A stretch of 64,000 nucleotides of DNA from Bacillus renqingensis. Lineage in GTDB: Bacteria; Bacillota; Bacilli; Bacillales; Cytobacillaceae. The notes below the pieces were generated by a model that saw only the letters and a list, made by a program, of their open reading frames with translations, did no database searches and was not told the DNA's origin. The stretch spans positions 1-64,000 of the forward strand of contig NZ_JADDIU010000008.1 in NCBI RefSeq assembly GCF_016464375.1. The letters are read 5' to 3'. Position 1 is the stretch's first letter. Each line of letters opens with the position of its first letter. This document shows, in pieces, positions 17,579 through 26,366 of this stretch. Made by a program: the position numbers and the translations under genes.

Positions 17579-18970
17579 GTGAAGCTATATGAAGAGTTGT
17601 TGAGTTTAATAGGAGATCGTGATCGGGTTTCTATTAATGAAACTGTTTTGGAGCAGCATGGTAAGGGGGTTGCCTACCATGAGGGACACATGCCTGATGT
17701 GGTGGTATTTCCGATTTCCAAAGAAGAGGTAAGCCAGGTTATTCGGTTTGCCAACGAGCATGGCATTCCAGTTGTACCTTTTGGCGCAGGGACTAGTCTT
17801 GAAGGGCATATCATCCCAGTTAATGGGGGAATAAGTCTAAATTTCACGTTAATGAATCAAATATTATCAGTCCAGCCTGATGATTTTATCGCTACCGTTC
17901 AGCCCGGGGTAACAAGAGACCAGTTAAATCAAGCTTTGAAGAAATATGGCCTGTTCTTTCCAATTGACCCTGGAGCAAACGCCTCCATCGGAGGGATGGC
18001 TGCCACCAATGCCAGCGGCACCAATAGTGTCAAATATGGCGTGATGCGTGATCAAGTCCTGGGCTTGGAGCTGGTTTTGGCAGATGGTTCGATTATTCGG
18101 ACTGGCGGTTATTCATATAAATCTTCGGCGGGCTACAATTTGACAGGCCTTTTTGTCGGATCGGAAGGGACGTTAGGAGTTTTTACAGAAATCATTCTGA
18201 AGCTGCAAGGGATTCCAGAGGTAGTTTCTGATGTAAAAGCAACGTTTCCATCGATTGAAGCAGCAGGAAAGGTTGCCACGATGCTGTTAAAAGCAGGTCT
18301 GCCAATCGGAAAAATCGAATTAGTGGATCAAAAAACCATTAAGGTGGTCAATGATTACAAAAAAACAAGCTATCGAGAAGAGCCAACTCTATTTATGGAA
18401 TTTAGCGGCAGCGGCCCTGATGTTGAATATAGCATTGAACTGGCACAGGAGATTGTTAGTGGCGAACAATGTGCATCCTTTGAATTTGAAAATGATTCAT
18501 TAAAAAGAGCGCAGCTGTGGGAGGCGCGGCACCATGTTGCCTTTGCCATCCTGGCCGCAAATTCAGGAATGGGATTGATGTCGACGGATGTATGTGTTCC
18601 CCTTTCTGAACTATCCAACGCTTTATCGCACACACGAGAAGTAGTGGAAGCTTATAGTCTGGATGCGGCCATTTTCGGTCATGTCGGTGATGGCAATTAT
18701 CATGCCGTTCTGCCAGTTGATCCTAATAGCACAGAACAACGGAAACGGGTCGAGGAAGTCCACAAACAAATCGTCCGGTTTGCCCTATCCAAAGGAGGAA
18801 CCTGTACAGGTGAACATGGAATTGGCATCGGCAAAAAGGCATTCTTAATTGAGGAGCATGGCGATTCACTGCCAATCATGCGAGGAGTCAAAGTGACAGT
18901 TGATCCTAAAAATATTCTAAACCCTGGGAAAATTTTCGATAGTGTCACTGTCGCTCCACAACATAACTAA
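17579..18970 (+). CDS. FAD-linked oxidase, GlcD/D-lactate dehydrogenase type
   Basis: This FAD enzyme of the PCMH/VAO family oxidises a 2-hydroxy acid such as glycolate or D-lactate. The FAD-binding segments are VPFGAGTSLEGHIIPVNGG, ANASIGGMAATNASGTNSVKYG and LTGLFVGSEGTLGVFTEI. The C-terminal half ends FGHVGDGNYHAVLP and GTCTGEHGIGIGKK, typical of the GlcD/Dld group. I chose GTG at 17579 because TGGAGGGG lies eight bases upstream. An earlier in-frame TTG at 17546 has no such site. It may supply a 2-oxoacid to the dehydrogenase encoded upstream. That link is an inference from position. Confidence 0.88.
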   Translation: MKLYEELLSLIGDRDRVSINETVLEQHGKGVAYHEGHMPDVVVFPISKEEVSQVIRFANEHGIPVVPFGAGTSLEGHIIPVNGGISLNFTLMNQILSVQPDDFIATVQPGVTRDQLNQALKKYGLFFPIDPGANASIGGMAATNASGTNSVKYGVMRDQVLGLELVLADGSIIRTGGYSYKSSAGYNLTGLFVGSEGTLGVFTEIILKLQGIPEVVSDVKATFPSIEAAGKVATMLLKAGLPIGKIELVDQKTIKVVNDYKKTSYREEPTLFMEFSGSGPDVEYSIELAQEIVSGEQCASFEFENDSLKRAQLWEARHHVAFAILAANSGMGLMSTDVCVPLSELSNALSHTREVVEAYSLDAAIFGHVGDGNYHAVLPVDPNSTEQRKRVEEVHKQIVRFALSKGGTCTGEHGIGIGKKAFLIEEHGDSLPIMRGVKVTVDPKNILNPGKIFDSVTVAPQHN

Positions 18971-19031
18971 ATTTCAACGTTTTATGGTATAAGTGAACAA
19001 TCATTGGTTGGACAAGAGGGAAGGTTTTATA

Positions 19032-19077
19032 AAGCAACCCTTCATATTCTCTGACATGAAGGGTTGCTTATTTTATA
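19032..19077. terminator. terminator between convergent oxidase and putP genes
   Basis: AAGCAACCCTTCAT / ATGAAGGGTTGCTT followed by ATTTTAT. The position serves the oxidase gene on the plus strand and perhaps putP on the minus strand. Confidence 0.8.
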
Positions 19078-19110
19078 AGAACAGTGCAACGGGTCTTATT
19101 GCAGTTTTAA

Positions 19111-20604
19111 CTACACTTGCTTTAACAACCGGACACTTTCCTCAAATTCCTTTTCAATTCCTTCATTTTTCCTATAAGTAATCAAGCTGACGACTATGGC
19201 AACTATTAAATTGAAGATAAAGCCTGGAATGATTTCATATAATGATTGCCCAAAGAGGGCCTTTCCAAGGTCAGCGTTTTTCCAAACGATGACCGTAACA
19301 GCCCCGACAATCATTCCGGATAAAGCACCCCAGTTCGTAATTTTTCTCCAGAATAAGCTTAAGAGAACAATAGGCCCGAAGGAGGCACCAAAGCCCGCCC
19401 ATGCATATGCAACAAGGTTTAAGATGGTATTATCCTGCTTAAACGCAAGTGCGGTAGCAACAATCGCTACAATAAGCACCGCCATTCTTCCTAAGAAAAC
19501 AAGCCGACGATCCGTTGCCTGTTTGTTCATGACCACTTTGTATAGATCCTCAACCAACGCACTGGAAGTAACAATTAACTGCGACGAAATCGTACTCATG
19601 ATGGCGGCGAGAATGGCAGCTAGAGCAAAACCGGCAAATAATGGATGAAAGAAAATTTGGCTCAACGAGATGAACACTGCTTCAGGATCCTTAAGTGTAT
19701 GTGCTGTATTGTTATGGAAGAAGGCGATGCCGATTAAGGCGGTAAAGATGGTTCCAACTAAAGAAAGAATCATCCAGCCCATTCCGATCCGGCGGGCACT
19801 CCTCGTTTCTTTAACGGTTTTAATCGCCATAAAGCGGACAATGATATGAGGCTGACCGAAATAGCCCAACCCCCAAGCAATTGACGAAATTAATCCAATG
19901 AAAGTTGTGCCTTTAAAGAGGTCAAGTAAAGCCGGGTTTATTGTTCGAATGGTATCAAACGTTTCGACGGGACCGCCTGTTTTGAAGATTCCAATGGCTG
20001 GAACAAGCAGAAGGGCAATCAGCATCATTAATCCTTGAATAAAGTCGGTATAGCTGACGGCAAGAAAGCCGCCGAACAGCGTGTAGGCAACAACAACGCC
20101 GCCCACGATAAACAGCCCGGTATGATAGCTCGTGTCAAACGAGCTTTCAAAAAAAACAGCCCCAGAAACCATTCCGGACGAAACATAGAAAGTAAAAAAG
20201 GTGAGAATCACAATCCCGGATACGATACGCAATAGCTTTGATTGGTCTTTGAAACGGTTTTCTAAGAAACTGGGAATCGTAATGGAATCATTGGCAACTT
20301 TCGTGTAGGAACGCAATCGTGGTGCGACGAACAGCCAGTTGAGATAGGCGCCGATTGTTAACCCGATGGCAATCCATGCTTCCGCTAATCCGCTGACATA
20401 AATCGCCCCAGGCAAGCCCATTAACAGCCAGCCGCTCATATCAGCTGCCCCCGCACTCAACGCGGTTACTGCAGGACCTAATGATCTGCCCCCGAGCATA
20501 TAATCTGTCAGATTACTAGTTTTTCGATAGGCATACCAACCAATCAGAAGCATACCGGCGATGTAGATGATGATGGAAACAAGCTGTAAAGTCTGCTCAG
20601 ACAT
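19111..20604 (-). CDS. putP: sodium/proline symporter
   Basis: This SSS-family permease has about 13 membrane segments and imports proline with sodium. The family motif SAGAADMSGWLLMGLPGAIY (about residues 50-70) is diagnostic for PutP, and GLGYFGQPHIIVRFMAIK is the second conserved region. At 497 residues it is full length. The start follows a GGGGGA site. No proline dehydrogenase genes are near, so it could equally serve osmoprotection (OpuE-like). Confidence 0.92.
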   Translation of the reverse strand: MSEQTLQLVSIIIYIAGMLLIGWYAYRKTSNLTDYMLGGRSLGPAVTALSAGAADMSGWLLMGLPGAIYVSGLAEAWIAIGLTIGAYLNWLFVAPRLRSYTKVANDSITIPSFLENRFKDQSKLLRIVSGIVILTFFTFYVSSGMVSGAVFFESSFDTSYHTGLFIVGGVVVAYTLFGGFLAVSYTDFIQGLMMLIALLLVPAIGIFKTGGPVETFDTIRTINPALLDLFKGTTFIGLISSIAWGLGYFGQPHIIVRFMAIKTVKETRSARRIGMGWMILSLVGTIFTALIGIAFFHNNTAHTLKDPEAVFISLSQIFFHPLFAGFALAAILAAIMSTISSQLIVTSSALVEDLYKVVMNKQATDRRLVFLGRMAVLIVAIVATALAFKQDNTILNLVAYAWAGFGASFGPIVLLSLFWRKITNWGALSGMIVGAVTVIVWKNADLGKALFGQSLYEIIPGFIFNLIVAIVVSLITYRKNEGIEKEFEESVRLLKQV

Positions 20605-20737
20605 GGAAAATCCCCCTTTTTAAAATTTAAATAATATGGCAGGAATATTTGCTATTTACTTAAAATTATAACTAATTGATTAGAAGTATTTTAGTGTAAT
20701 TAATAAAAAACCTTTCTAGAATAATTTTGGAACTATT

Positions 20738-20751
20738 TGTAAGCGTTATTA
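20738..20751. promoter_or_regulatory. cre-like site (CcpA box candidate)
   Basis: TGTAAGCGTTATTA differs at one position from the consensus TGWAARCGYTWNCW. It lies in the gap between putP and the thioredoxin-like gene, about 130 bases upstream of the putP start. Confidence 0.4.
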
Positions 20752-20807
20752 TTGTATGCTTTAATTAAAAGCTTTATTATAAAGAAGTTGAAGGGAGTGT
20801 ATGATAA

Positions 20808-21362
20808 ATGGATTTAAATGGATGGTTTCAAAAGGGAATGACTGCGGATCAGTATATGAATTCTATGAGCCGAAATAAGGAAGAAATGCTTTCCATTTAC
20901 CAACGTTTTGCAGCGAAGGCGGAAGATCGAAGTAAACTGGAAGCATTGCGGTCCCGGAAATTACGCGCTATCGTGTTATCTGAAGATTGGTGCGGTGATG
21001 CACTGTTGAATAATCCGGTATTACTTCGGATTGCTGAGGCCGCGAATATCGAGGTTCGTTTCCTGCTTCGGGATCAAAACCTTGAGCTGATGGACCAATA
21101 CTTAACAAACGGGACTTCAAGAGCGATTCCGATTTTTATTTTTATAAATCAGGAAGGCGAGGAAGTTGGCGTATGGGGGCCGAGAGCGCCTGAACTGCAG
21201 GCGCTGGTGGAAAAAGAACGGGCAGCATTGCCGGACAAGGATGCGGAAGATTTCCAAGAAAAGCAAATGGCTATGTACAAAGGCCTGGCCAAGAAATATC
21301 AAACTGAACCAGAAATTTGGCAAATCGTGGCAGATAGTATTCTTTCTACACTTTTAAAATAG
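20808..21362 (+). CDS. thioredoxin-family protein with single active-site cysteine
   Basis: This 184-residue cytosolic protein has a thioredoxin fold: a strand AIVLSEDWCGDALLNNP at about residues 55-70, then VRFLLRDQNLELMDQYL, and a cis-proline region RAIPIFIFINQEGEEVGVWGPR. The usual CxxC is WCGD here, so the second cysteine is missing. It belongs to a group of Bacillus thioredoxin-like proteins whose role is not settled. It stands alone with its own terminator. Confidence 0.8.
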   Translation: MDLNGWFQKGMTADQYMNSMSRNKEEMLSIYQRFAAKAEDRSKLEALRSRKLRAIVLSEDWCGDALLNNPVLLRIAEAANIEVRFLLRDQNLELMDQYLTNGTSRAIPIFIFINQEGEEVGVWGPRAPELQALVEKERAALPDKDAEDFQEKQMAMYKGLAKKYQTEPEIWQIVADSILSTLLK

Positions 21363-21382
21363 AAAAGTGTCTTTCATCAAAT

Positions 21383-21413
21383 GGGGGTGGATCCAGAACG
21401 ATCCACCCCTTTC
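21383..21413. terminator. terminator between the thioredoxin-like gene and plsY
   Basis: GGGGTGGATC / GATCCACCCC followed by TTTCTC. It lies between two convergent genes. Confidence 0.7.
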
Positions 21414-22049
21414 TCATATCTTAAATCCGCCGCCCTTTGGCGGAATGCGGTCGTTTATTAAACCTTTATCATTGATTTTTGGCTCAATCCCGAGTATAAA
21501 GTTTCGGATATTAGAGCGGTGGAGGAAAATTAATAAGAATAAGAATAATAAAAAGATAAGTTCAAAGTCAAGTTCAGCTGAATAGAAATCATAAACAAAC
21601 ATACTGATTCCTACAGAAATAGAACCGAAAAATACATATTTCGTTAAAAAGATGACTAAAAAGAAGGTCGTATACGCAATAACCAATAACGGCAGGTTGA
21701 CAATTAATAAAGCCCCAGCGGTGGTGGCAATGGCCTTGCCGCCTCTGAATCCAGCAAATAGCGGGAAGCAATGACCTACAACTGCAGCCAAGCCAAAATA
21801 CATTGGTTCTGCCTCAAGATGAAAAAGCGACGGAAGGGATGCTGCAAGGGCTCCTTTACCAAGATCAATCAGCAGGACAAAGATAGCTGACTTTTTTCCA
21901 AGAACTCGCATTGTATTGGTTGCTCCGGGATTTTTGCTGCCCAATTCCCGGATATCAACTCCAAAGAATAATTTGCCCACGATTAAGGCAGTGGGAATGC
22001 TTCCTATTAAATAGGAAACGAACAGCAGCAGCCAAATCATATAGATCAT
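21414..22049 (-). CDS. plsY: acyl-phosphate:glycerol-3-phosphate acyltransferase
   Basis: This integral membrane enzyme makes lysophosphatidate from acyl phosphate, the first step of phospholipid synthesis. The conserved blocks are IGSIPTALIVG, GSKNPGATNTMRVLGKK and GHCFPLFAGFRGGKAIATT. The five-helix topology and the length of 211 residues fit the family (about 190-210). The C-terminus ends HRSNIRNFILGIEPKI plus a short basic tail. The gene is alone. Confidence 0.95.
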   Translation of the reverse strand: MIYMIWLLLFVSYLIGSIPTALIVGKLFFGVDIRELGSKNPGATNTMRVLGKKSAIFVLLIDLGKGALAASLPSLFHLEAEPMYFGLAAVVGHCFPLFAGFRGGKAIATTAGALLIVNLPLLVIAYTTFFLVIFLTKYVFFGSISVGISMFVYDFYSAELDFELIFLLFLFLLIFLHRSNIRNFILGIEPKINDKGLINDRIPPKGGGFKI

Positions 22050-22291
22050 TCCCTTAATTAGTAAATTGATAAGGTTATTGTATCATGATGAAATAGTAGG
22101 ATTTTGTTGAAATTTCTCGAATTGGAAAAAAACCGATGGAGATCTATTTTTGTCCCCTGGGAATAACATTTTGCACGTTTTTAATATTTCAGGAAAAATT
22201 TTTTAAAAAAGTGTAGGGTTATGTCAAGGTCGCTTCGTCTATTAAGTGACGCAGCTGAGATAGAAAGGGGGAGAGAATAATTTCTGATATA

Positions 22292-22828
22292 GTGTTAATC
22301 GAAAAGGTTCTTAAAGGCGATGATCATGCCTTCCGCCTATTGGTTGAGAAGTATCGCAATGATGTGTTTCGAACCGTCTTTGCAGTACTTCGTGATCAAA
22401 AAGAAGCTGAAGATGCGGCACAGGAAGTGTTCATAAAAATGTATACCTCTCTCCCCCAATATGAGCATCACGGCTTTAAAACGTGGCTGACACGAATTGC
22501 CGTGAATCATGCCATTGATATCAAACGAAAGCAGACAAAAAGAAAAGAGGAAATCGTCGAGATACCCGAGGAGCAAGTCATCGCCATTCCCCCACAGGAT
22601 GGGGTGGAAAAGGTGATGATCGAAACCGACCGGCGCAGGCTCGTTAGAAAAAAGTTAAATGAACTCCCGGAGAACTATCGCGACGTCATATACGGTTTCT
22701 ATATCGAGGAAAAAAGCTATCAGCAAATGGCGAAGGAACAAAATGTTCAAGTGAAGACGATTGAAACGAAGCTGTACCGGGCACGTAATTGGATGAAAAA
22801 GAATTGGAAGGAGGACGATTTTTCATGA
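22292..22828 (+). CDS. ECF sigma factor
   Basis: This extracytoplasmic-function sigma factor has region 2 (about residues 10-80: FRLLVEKYRNDVFRTVFAVL, DAAQEVFIKMYTSL, FKTWLTRIAVNHAID) and region 4 (about 115-170: LPENYRDVIYGFYIEEKSYQ, TIETKLYRARNWMKK). It is the first gene of a three-gene, overlapping operon with its anti-sigma factor. The GTG start at 22292 lies some 20 bases after AAAGGGGGAG. An in-frame ATT at 22280 is spaced perfectly, so the real start may be ATT (adding ISDI). A CGTCTA box near 22236 could be an autoregulatory -10 element, but the -35 match is poor. Confidence 0.9.
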   Translation: MLIEKVLKGDDHAFRLLVEKYRNDVFRTVFAVLRDQKEAEDAAQEVFIKMYTSLPQYEHHGFKTWLTRIAVNHAIDIKRKQTKRKEEIVEIPEEQVIAIPPQDGVEKVMIETDRRRLVRKKLNELPENYRDVIYGFYIEEKSYQQMAKEQNVQVKTIETKLYRARNWMKKNWKEDDFS

Positions 22829-23271
22829 CGCATTATCCCTTTGATGAATGGCAGAAATATGTAAGAAACGAACTTGATGACAACACAAGGGAACAACTTG
22901 AAACGCATTTATATACATGTGATAAGTGCCTAGATCACTATTTGCAAGCCGTTGAAGCAAATGAATCTTCGCTGCCGACCCTTTCAAACTTGAACCGCTT
23001 CACCGATCGTGTGATGACTCAGATAACGGTGCCTGACACCAAATTACAGAAAAAGCCATTTTATCAGCAGGCCGCCTTTCATTATTTACTTGCGGCTGCT
23101 GCGACGCTTTTCTTGATGTTTTCAGGTGTCTTTCAATCGCTAGCAAGGTATGCAAATTCTATCGACTCACAGCAAGTCCAGGAAAGAAGGCCTTCAGTAA
23201 CGGAGGGGGTTATGAATAAGACATTTGCATGGATGGATTCTTTAGAAAAAAAGGAGACATATAAGAAATGA
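22825..23271 (+). CDS. anti-sigma factor with zinc-finger (ZAS) domain
   Basis: This membrane anti-sigma factor holds the ECF sigma factor until a signal arrives. The cytosolic N-terminus has the H-x3-C-x2-C motif (LETHLYTCDKCLDHYL, about residues 28-43), one membrane helix follows (about 93-115, FHYLLAAAATLFLMFSGVF), and a short outer segment ends the protein. The start ATG at 22825 overlaps the sigma stop (ATGA) and has GGAGG nine bases upstream. An earlier in-frame TTG (22789) lies inside the sigma gene and is less likely. The codons for TVPDTK contain GGTGCCTGACACC, a 13-mer also found in the long palindromes at 27838 and 38080. Confidence 0.88.
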   Translation: MTHYPFDEWQKYVRNELDDNTREQLETHLYTCDKCLDHYLQAVEANESSLPTLSNLNRFTDRVMTQITVPDTKLQKKPFYQQAAFHYLLAAAATLFLMFSGVFQSLARYANSIDSQQVQERRPSVTEGVMNKTFAWMDSLEKKETYKK

Positions 23272-24344
23272 AAAATTCAACGAAGGCATTAACATTATCT
23301 CTATTTCCAGGTCTCGGTCATATTTACTTCGGTAACGTAGTTCGCGGGCTGCTTTATTTACTGTCCATAGTCGGGTTGGCATTTGCTACCGTTATTGGTT
23401 TGCTGACTTATTATCAGCCATATCCCATTTTTACTTTTATGGCGGGGGTTTTCATCTATTTAGTTAGTTTCATTGATATGGGCCTGCAAATTTCCAAACA
23501 AAAGAAAGCGATTGTAGAAAAAACCCCCAACTATCAGCATTCCAAGATTGCTCAGGACTCAGAACGGTTTTATACCATTGTTCTGTCGTTCATTCCGGGA
23601 CTTGGACATTTTCAGCTGGGGTTAATGAACCGTGGACTAACTTTGCTGGCCACCTTTCTGGGTCTTGGTGTGATGGTCATTTTCGTAGCAGTGCTTTCGA
23701 ATCGCAGCGAGTTTTTAGTTTTTCTCGCTGCTCTGCCGATCATTTGGGTGTACGGCTTTTTCGATGCTGTCCAGCAAGTAAATAGGAAGCAGCGTGGGGA
23801 AGAGCTTGTGGATAAAACGATTTATGAAGATTTTGAAACAGGTCGTGAGGACGGAAAAAAAAGCAAAGCGATTGCAACGTTCCTGTCAATCTTTCCAGGG
23901 GCTGGGCACTTGTATTTAGGAATGCAGCGCCGCGGTATTCAGTTAATGGCGGCGTTTCTGCTCTCAGTTTACATCTTAGATGTATTAAGACTTGGCATCT
24001 TCCTGTTTTTAATCCCAATCATCTGGTTTTACAGCTTTTTTGACGGGTTGCAAAAGGTATCAAGGTACAGTGAGGGAGAGGTTGAGGATATTCCGATTAT
24101 GAACTATTTTATGAATCATCAAAAATGGGTAGGAATCGGTCTTATCTTAATGGGGCTTTATTATTTAGCAATGAACATTCTGCTGCCTGCCTTCCGCCCA
24201 ATGTTAACAAGAATTTTTACTGATGAAATAATGTATTGGATTCAAGATTACGTTCAAACAGGGGTTGTCTGTCTGTTATTTATTGGCGGCGGGATTAAGC
24301 TTTTATCCGGAAGCAAACAAAAAAGGGAGGAGCGAAAATCATAA
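23268..24344 (+). CDS. multi-pass membrane protein with triplicated motif
   Basis: A 358-residue membrane protein of the sigma/anti-sigma operon, starting in the stop of the anti-sigma gene (ATGA). A unit of the form SxFPGLGHxYxGxxxRG followed by a helix pair occurs three times: LSLFPGLGHIYFGNVVRG (about residue 10), LSFIPGLGHFQLGLMNRG (about 110) and LSIFPGAGHLYLGMQRRG (about 208). A fourth membrane section closes the protein. This unit resembles the TM2/NINE membrane hairpin. No function is known to me. The coupling suggests it senses or executes the envelope response of this sigma factor. Confidence 0.75.
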   Translation: MKNSTKALTLSLFPGLGHIYFGNVVRGLLYLLSIVGLAFATVIGLLTYYQPYPIFTFMAGVFIYLVSFIDMGLQISKQKKAIVEKTPNYQHSKIAQDSERFYTIVLSFIPGLGHFQLGLMNRGLTLLATFLGLGVMVIFVAVLSNRSEFLVFLAALPIIWVYGFFDAVQQVNRKQRGEELVDKTIYEDFETGREDGKKSKAIATFLSIFPGAGHLYLGMQRRGIQLMAAFLLSVYILDVLRLGIFLFLIPIIWFYSFFDGLQKVSRYSEGEVEDIPIMNYFMNHQKWVGIGLILMGLYYLAMNILLPAFRPMLTRIFTDEIMYWIQDYVQTGVVCLLFIGGGIKLLSGSKQKREERKS

Positions 24345-24483
24345 GAAGGTGGATGAAAGGGTTAGCAGGTGACTTCTCTCTATCCAGTTGAAGCTGCTGC
24401 CGAATGAGGATGTCAGCCTCTCAACAGGAAAGTATTTTTTGCAAAAAAGCTAAAAAGGGTTATGATAGGTATGGACAAATATT

Positions 24484-24512
24484 TTGTAAAAAAGGCTGAC
24501 TGTTGGTAAAAT
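24484..24512 (+). promoter_or_regulatory. sigma-A promoter of the lipid kinase gene
   Basis: TTGTAA, a 17-base spacer and TAAAAT, about 48 bases before the ATG. Confidence 0.6.
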
Positions 24513-24559
24513 ATAGAATTGGTATGAATGTTGATTTTTAAAAATGGGTGGATGAATTT

Positions 24560-25501
24560 ATGAAACGAGCAAGATTGATTTACAATCCGACTTCTGGCCG
24601 CGAAATGATCAAGCGTCATTTGCCGGAAATCCTCGAAAAATTAGAGGTAGCCGGATATGAGGCATCCTGCCATGCAACGACTGGTGCCGGTGATGCAACG
24701 AAAGCGGCGAGAACGGCTGTTGAACGGCAGTATGATGTGGTCATCGCTGCAGGCGGCGATGGAACTATTCATGAGGTGGTAAATGGGTTAGCCGAACAGG
24801 ATTTCCGCCCGAAATTAGGGATTATCCCGTCCGGAACGACGAATGACTTTGCCCGTGCTCTCCATATCCCAAAGGGAATCGCCGCAGCTGTTGACATCAT
24901 TACAAGAGGGGAACTCATTCCTGTCGATATCGGCCGCATCAATGATAAATATTTCATTAATATTGCCGGCGGCGGTCGGCTCACAGAGCTAACCTATGAA
25001 GTGCCAAGCAAATTAAAGACCATGCTTGGTCAACTTGCTTATTATTTAAAAGGGATAGAAATGCTGCCTTCAATTAAACCATCGGATTTAAGTATTGAAT
25101 ATGATGGAAAGCTTTTTGAAGGGGAAGCGATGATGTTTCTTGTCGGCCTGACGAATTCAATAGGTGGTTTTGAGAAACTTGCGCCTGATTCCTCGATTAA
25201 TGACGGCCTGTTTTCCTTGTTGATTTTAAAAAAAGTAAATCTTGCCGAGTTTATCCGCGTTGTTACATTAGCAATCCGTGGTGAGCATGTGAATGACCCA
25301 AATGTCATTTATACGAAGGCAAACCGAATTAAGGTTTATTCCAATGAAAAGGTTCAGTTAAATTTGGATGGTGAATTTGGCGGCTTACTGCCGGCGGAGT
25401 TTGCCAACCTGTATCGTCACTTAGAGGTGTTCGTGCCGCTGGACGACATCCGCTCAAATGACCACCCAACCGATTGGGTATCAGGAACAAGATATAGCTA
25501 A
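24560..25501 (+). CDS. dagK: diacylglycerol kinase
   Basis: This soluble lipid kinase returns diacylglycerol from lipoteichoic acid synthesis to phosphatidic acid (DgkB type). The DAGK catalytic domain shows RARLIYNPTSGRE, the glycine-rich AAGGDGTIHEVVNGL and IPSGTTNDFARALH. The C-terminal domain ends with VQLNLDGEFGGLLPAEF. I chose ATG at 24560, with GGTGGATG just upstream, over the in-frame GTG at 24548 that overlaps this site. Its 313 residues are close to the usual 300. It is a single-gene unit with its own promoter. Confidence 0.92.
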   Translation: MKRARLIYNPTSGREMIKRHLPEILEKLEVAGYEASCHATTGAGDATKAARTAVERQYDVVIAAGGDGTIHEVVNGLAEQDFRPKLGIIPSGTTNDFARALHIPKGIAAAVDIITRGELIPVDIGRINDKYFINIAGGGRLTELTYEVPSKLKTMLGQLAYYLKGIEMLPSIKPSDLSIEYDGKLFEGEAMMFLVGLTNSIGGFEKLAPDSSINDGLFSLLILKKVNLAEFIRVVTLAIRGEHVNDPNVIYTKANRIKVYSNEKVQLNLDGEFGGLLPAEFANLYRHLEVFVPLDDIRSNDHPTDWVSGTRYS

Positions 25502-25504
25502 TGA

Positions 25505-25540
25505 GAGTTCGTTCCTTATAGGGGGCGGACTTTTTTTAAA
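25505..25540 (+). terminator. terminator of the lipid kinase gene
   Basis: AGTTCGTTCC / GGGGGCGGACT pairs with some G-U, followed by seven T residues. Confidence 0.55.
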
Positions 25541-25547
25541 AAACTTT

Positions 25548-25580
25548 TGACTTTGAGAAATGTCCGGCTCCAGCGTTGTT
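25548..25580 (-). repeat. fragment of the 155-bp Bacillus-type repeat (3' end)
   Basis: On the minus strand CGCTGGAGCCGGACATTTCT and the following CAAAGTC match the end of the full repeat at 29748-29912 (CGCTGGAGCTGGACAATTCT, then CAAGGTC). Only this end is present. Confidence 0.65.
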
Positions 25581-25589
25581 ATTAGGTAA

Positions 25590-25619
25590 TTGAAAAAATT
25601 ATCCAATCATGTGTATAAT
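25590..25619 (+). promoter_or_regulatory. sigma-A promoter of pncA
   Basis: TTGAAA, an 18-base spacer and a perfect TATAAT, 46 bases before the ATG. Confidence 0.65.
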
Positions 25620-25665
25620 TGATTAAAGACACGAGTAAAGACACTAAAAATGGGGATGAACGAAT

Positions 25666-26208
25666 ATGGCAAAAGAAGCTTTATTAATCGTCGATATGAG
25701 TAATGATTTTGTTGCGGATGATGGAACTTTAACCGCCGGCAAGCCAGCACAAGAGATTGTACCGTACATTAAAGAGTTGGCATCGCGGTTCTTAGCTGAT
25801 GGAAATGTCGTTGTAGTGACAATGGATGCACATCAACCGGATGATCCACACTTCGAATTATGGCCGCCACATAACATTGTTCATACAAAGGGACAAGAAT
25901 TATACGGAGAATTAAACGAATGGTATCATGAAAACGCAGGTAATCCCAATTTAATTTACACTCCCAAAACAAACTATAACGCCTTTTTTCAAACAGATTT
26001 AGCTGAAACTTTGAAAAAATTAGAGGTTAAAAAGGTTCACATTGTCGGAGTCTGTACGGATATTTGCGATTTTTTAACAGTAGCCGGGGCGGATGCAGAA
26101 GGTTTCAAAACCGCCATACACAAACGAGGGGCTGCCACTTTTACAAACCTTGGAGAAACAATGATTCATCATATGAAGCTGTGCTTTCATACTGAAATTA
26201 TTGAATAA
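25666..26208 (+). CDS. pncA: nicotinamidase
   Basis: This isochorismatase-fold hydrolase converts nicotinamide to nicotinic acid in NAD salvage. The catalytic triad is visible: aspartate in LLIVDMSNDFV, lysine in YTPKTNYNAFF and the cysteine in VGVCTDICDFL. Metal-binding residues lie in DAHQPDDPHFELWPPH. At 180 residues it matches YueJ-type nicotinamidases. It precedes nicotinate phosphoribosyltransferase, so both salvage steps sit together. Confidence 0.92.
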   Translation: MAKEALLIVDMSNDFVADDGTLTAGKPAQEIVPYIKELASRFLADGNVVVVTMDAHQPDDPHFELWPPHNIVHTKGQELYGELNEWYHENAGNPNLIYTPKTNYNAFFQTDLAETLKKLEVKKVHIVGVCTDICDFLTVAGADAEGFKTAIHKRGAATFTNLGETMIHHMKLCFHTEIIE

Positions 26209-26366
26209 AGTGAAACTTCAATCGGCGCGGTTTTCCCACCCTCACTGATGGTTAGTTTTGCCGGGGACATTTTAAAAAAACGCTCGCGGTTATGGTTAAA
26301 TAGCTTTATTAATGGTATGATTGTGAAAATAGTGTAAAGCTGTAATAGTATTTTGGAGGGCATTTT

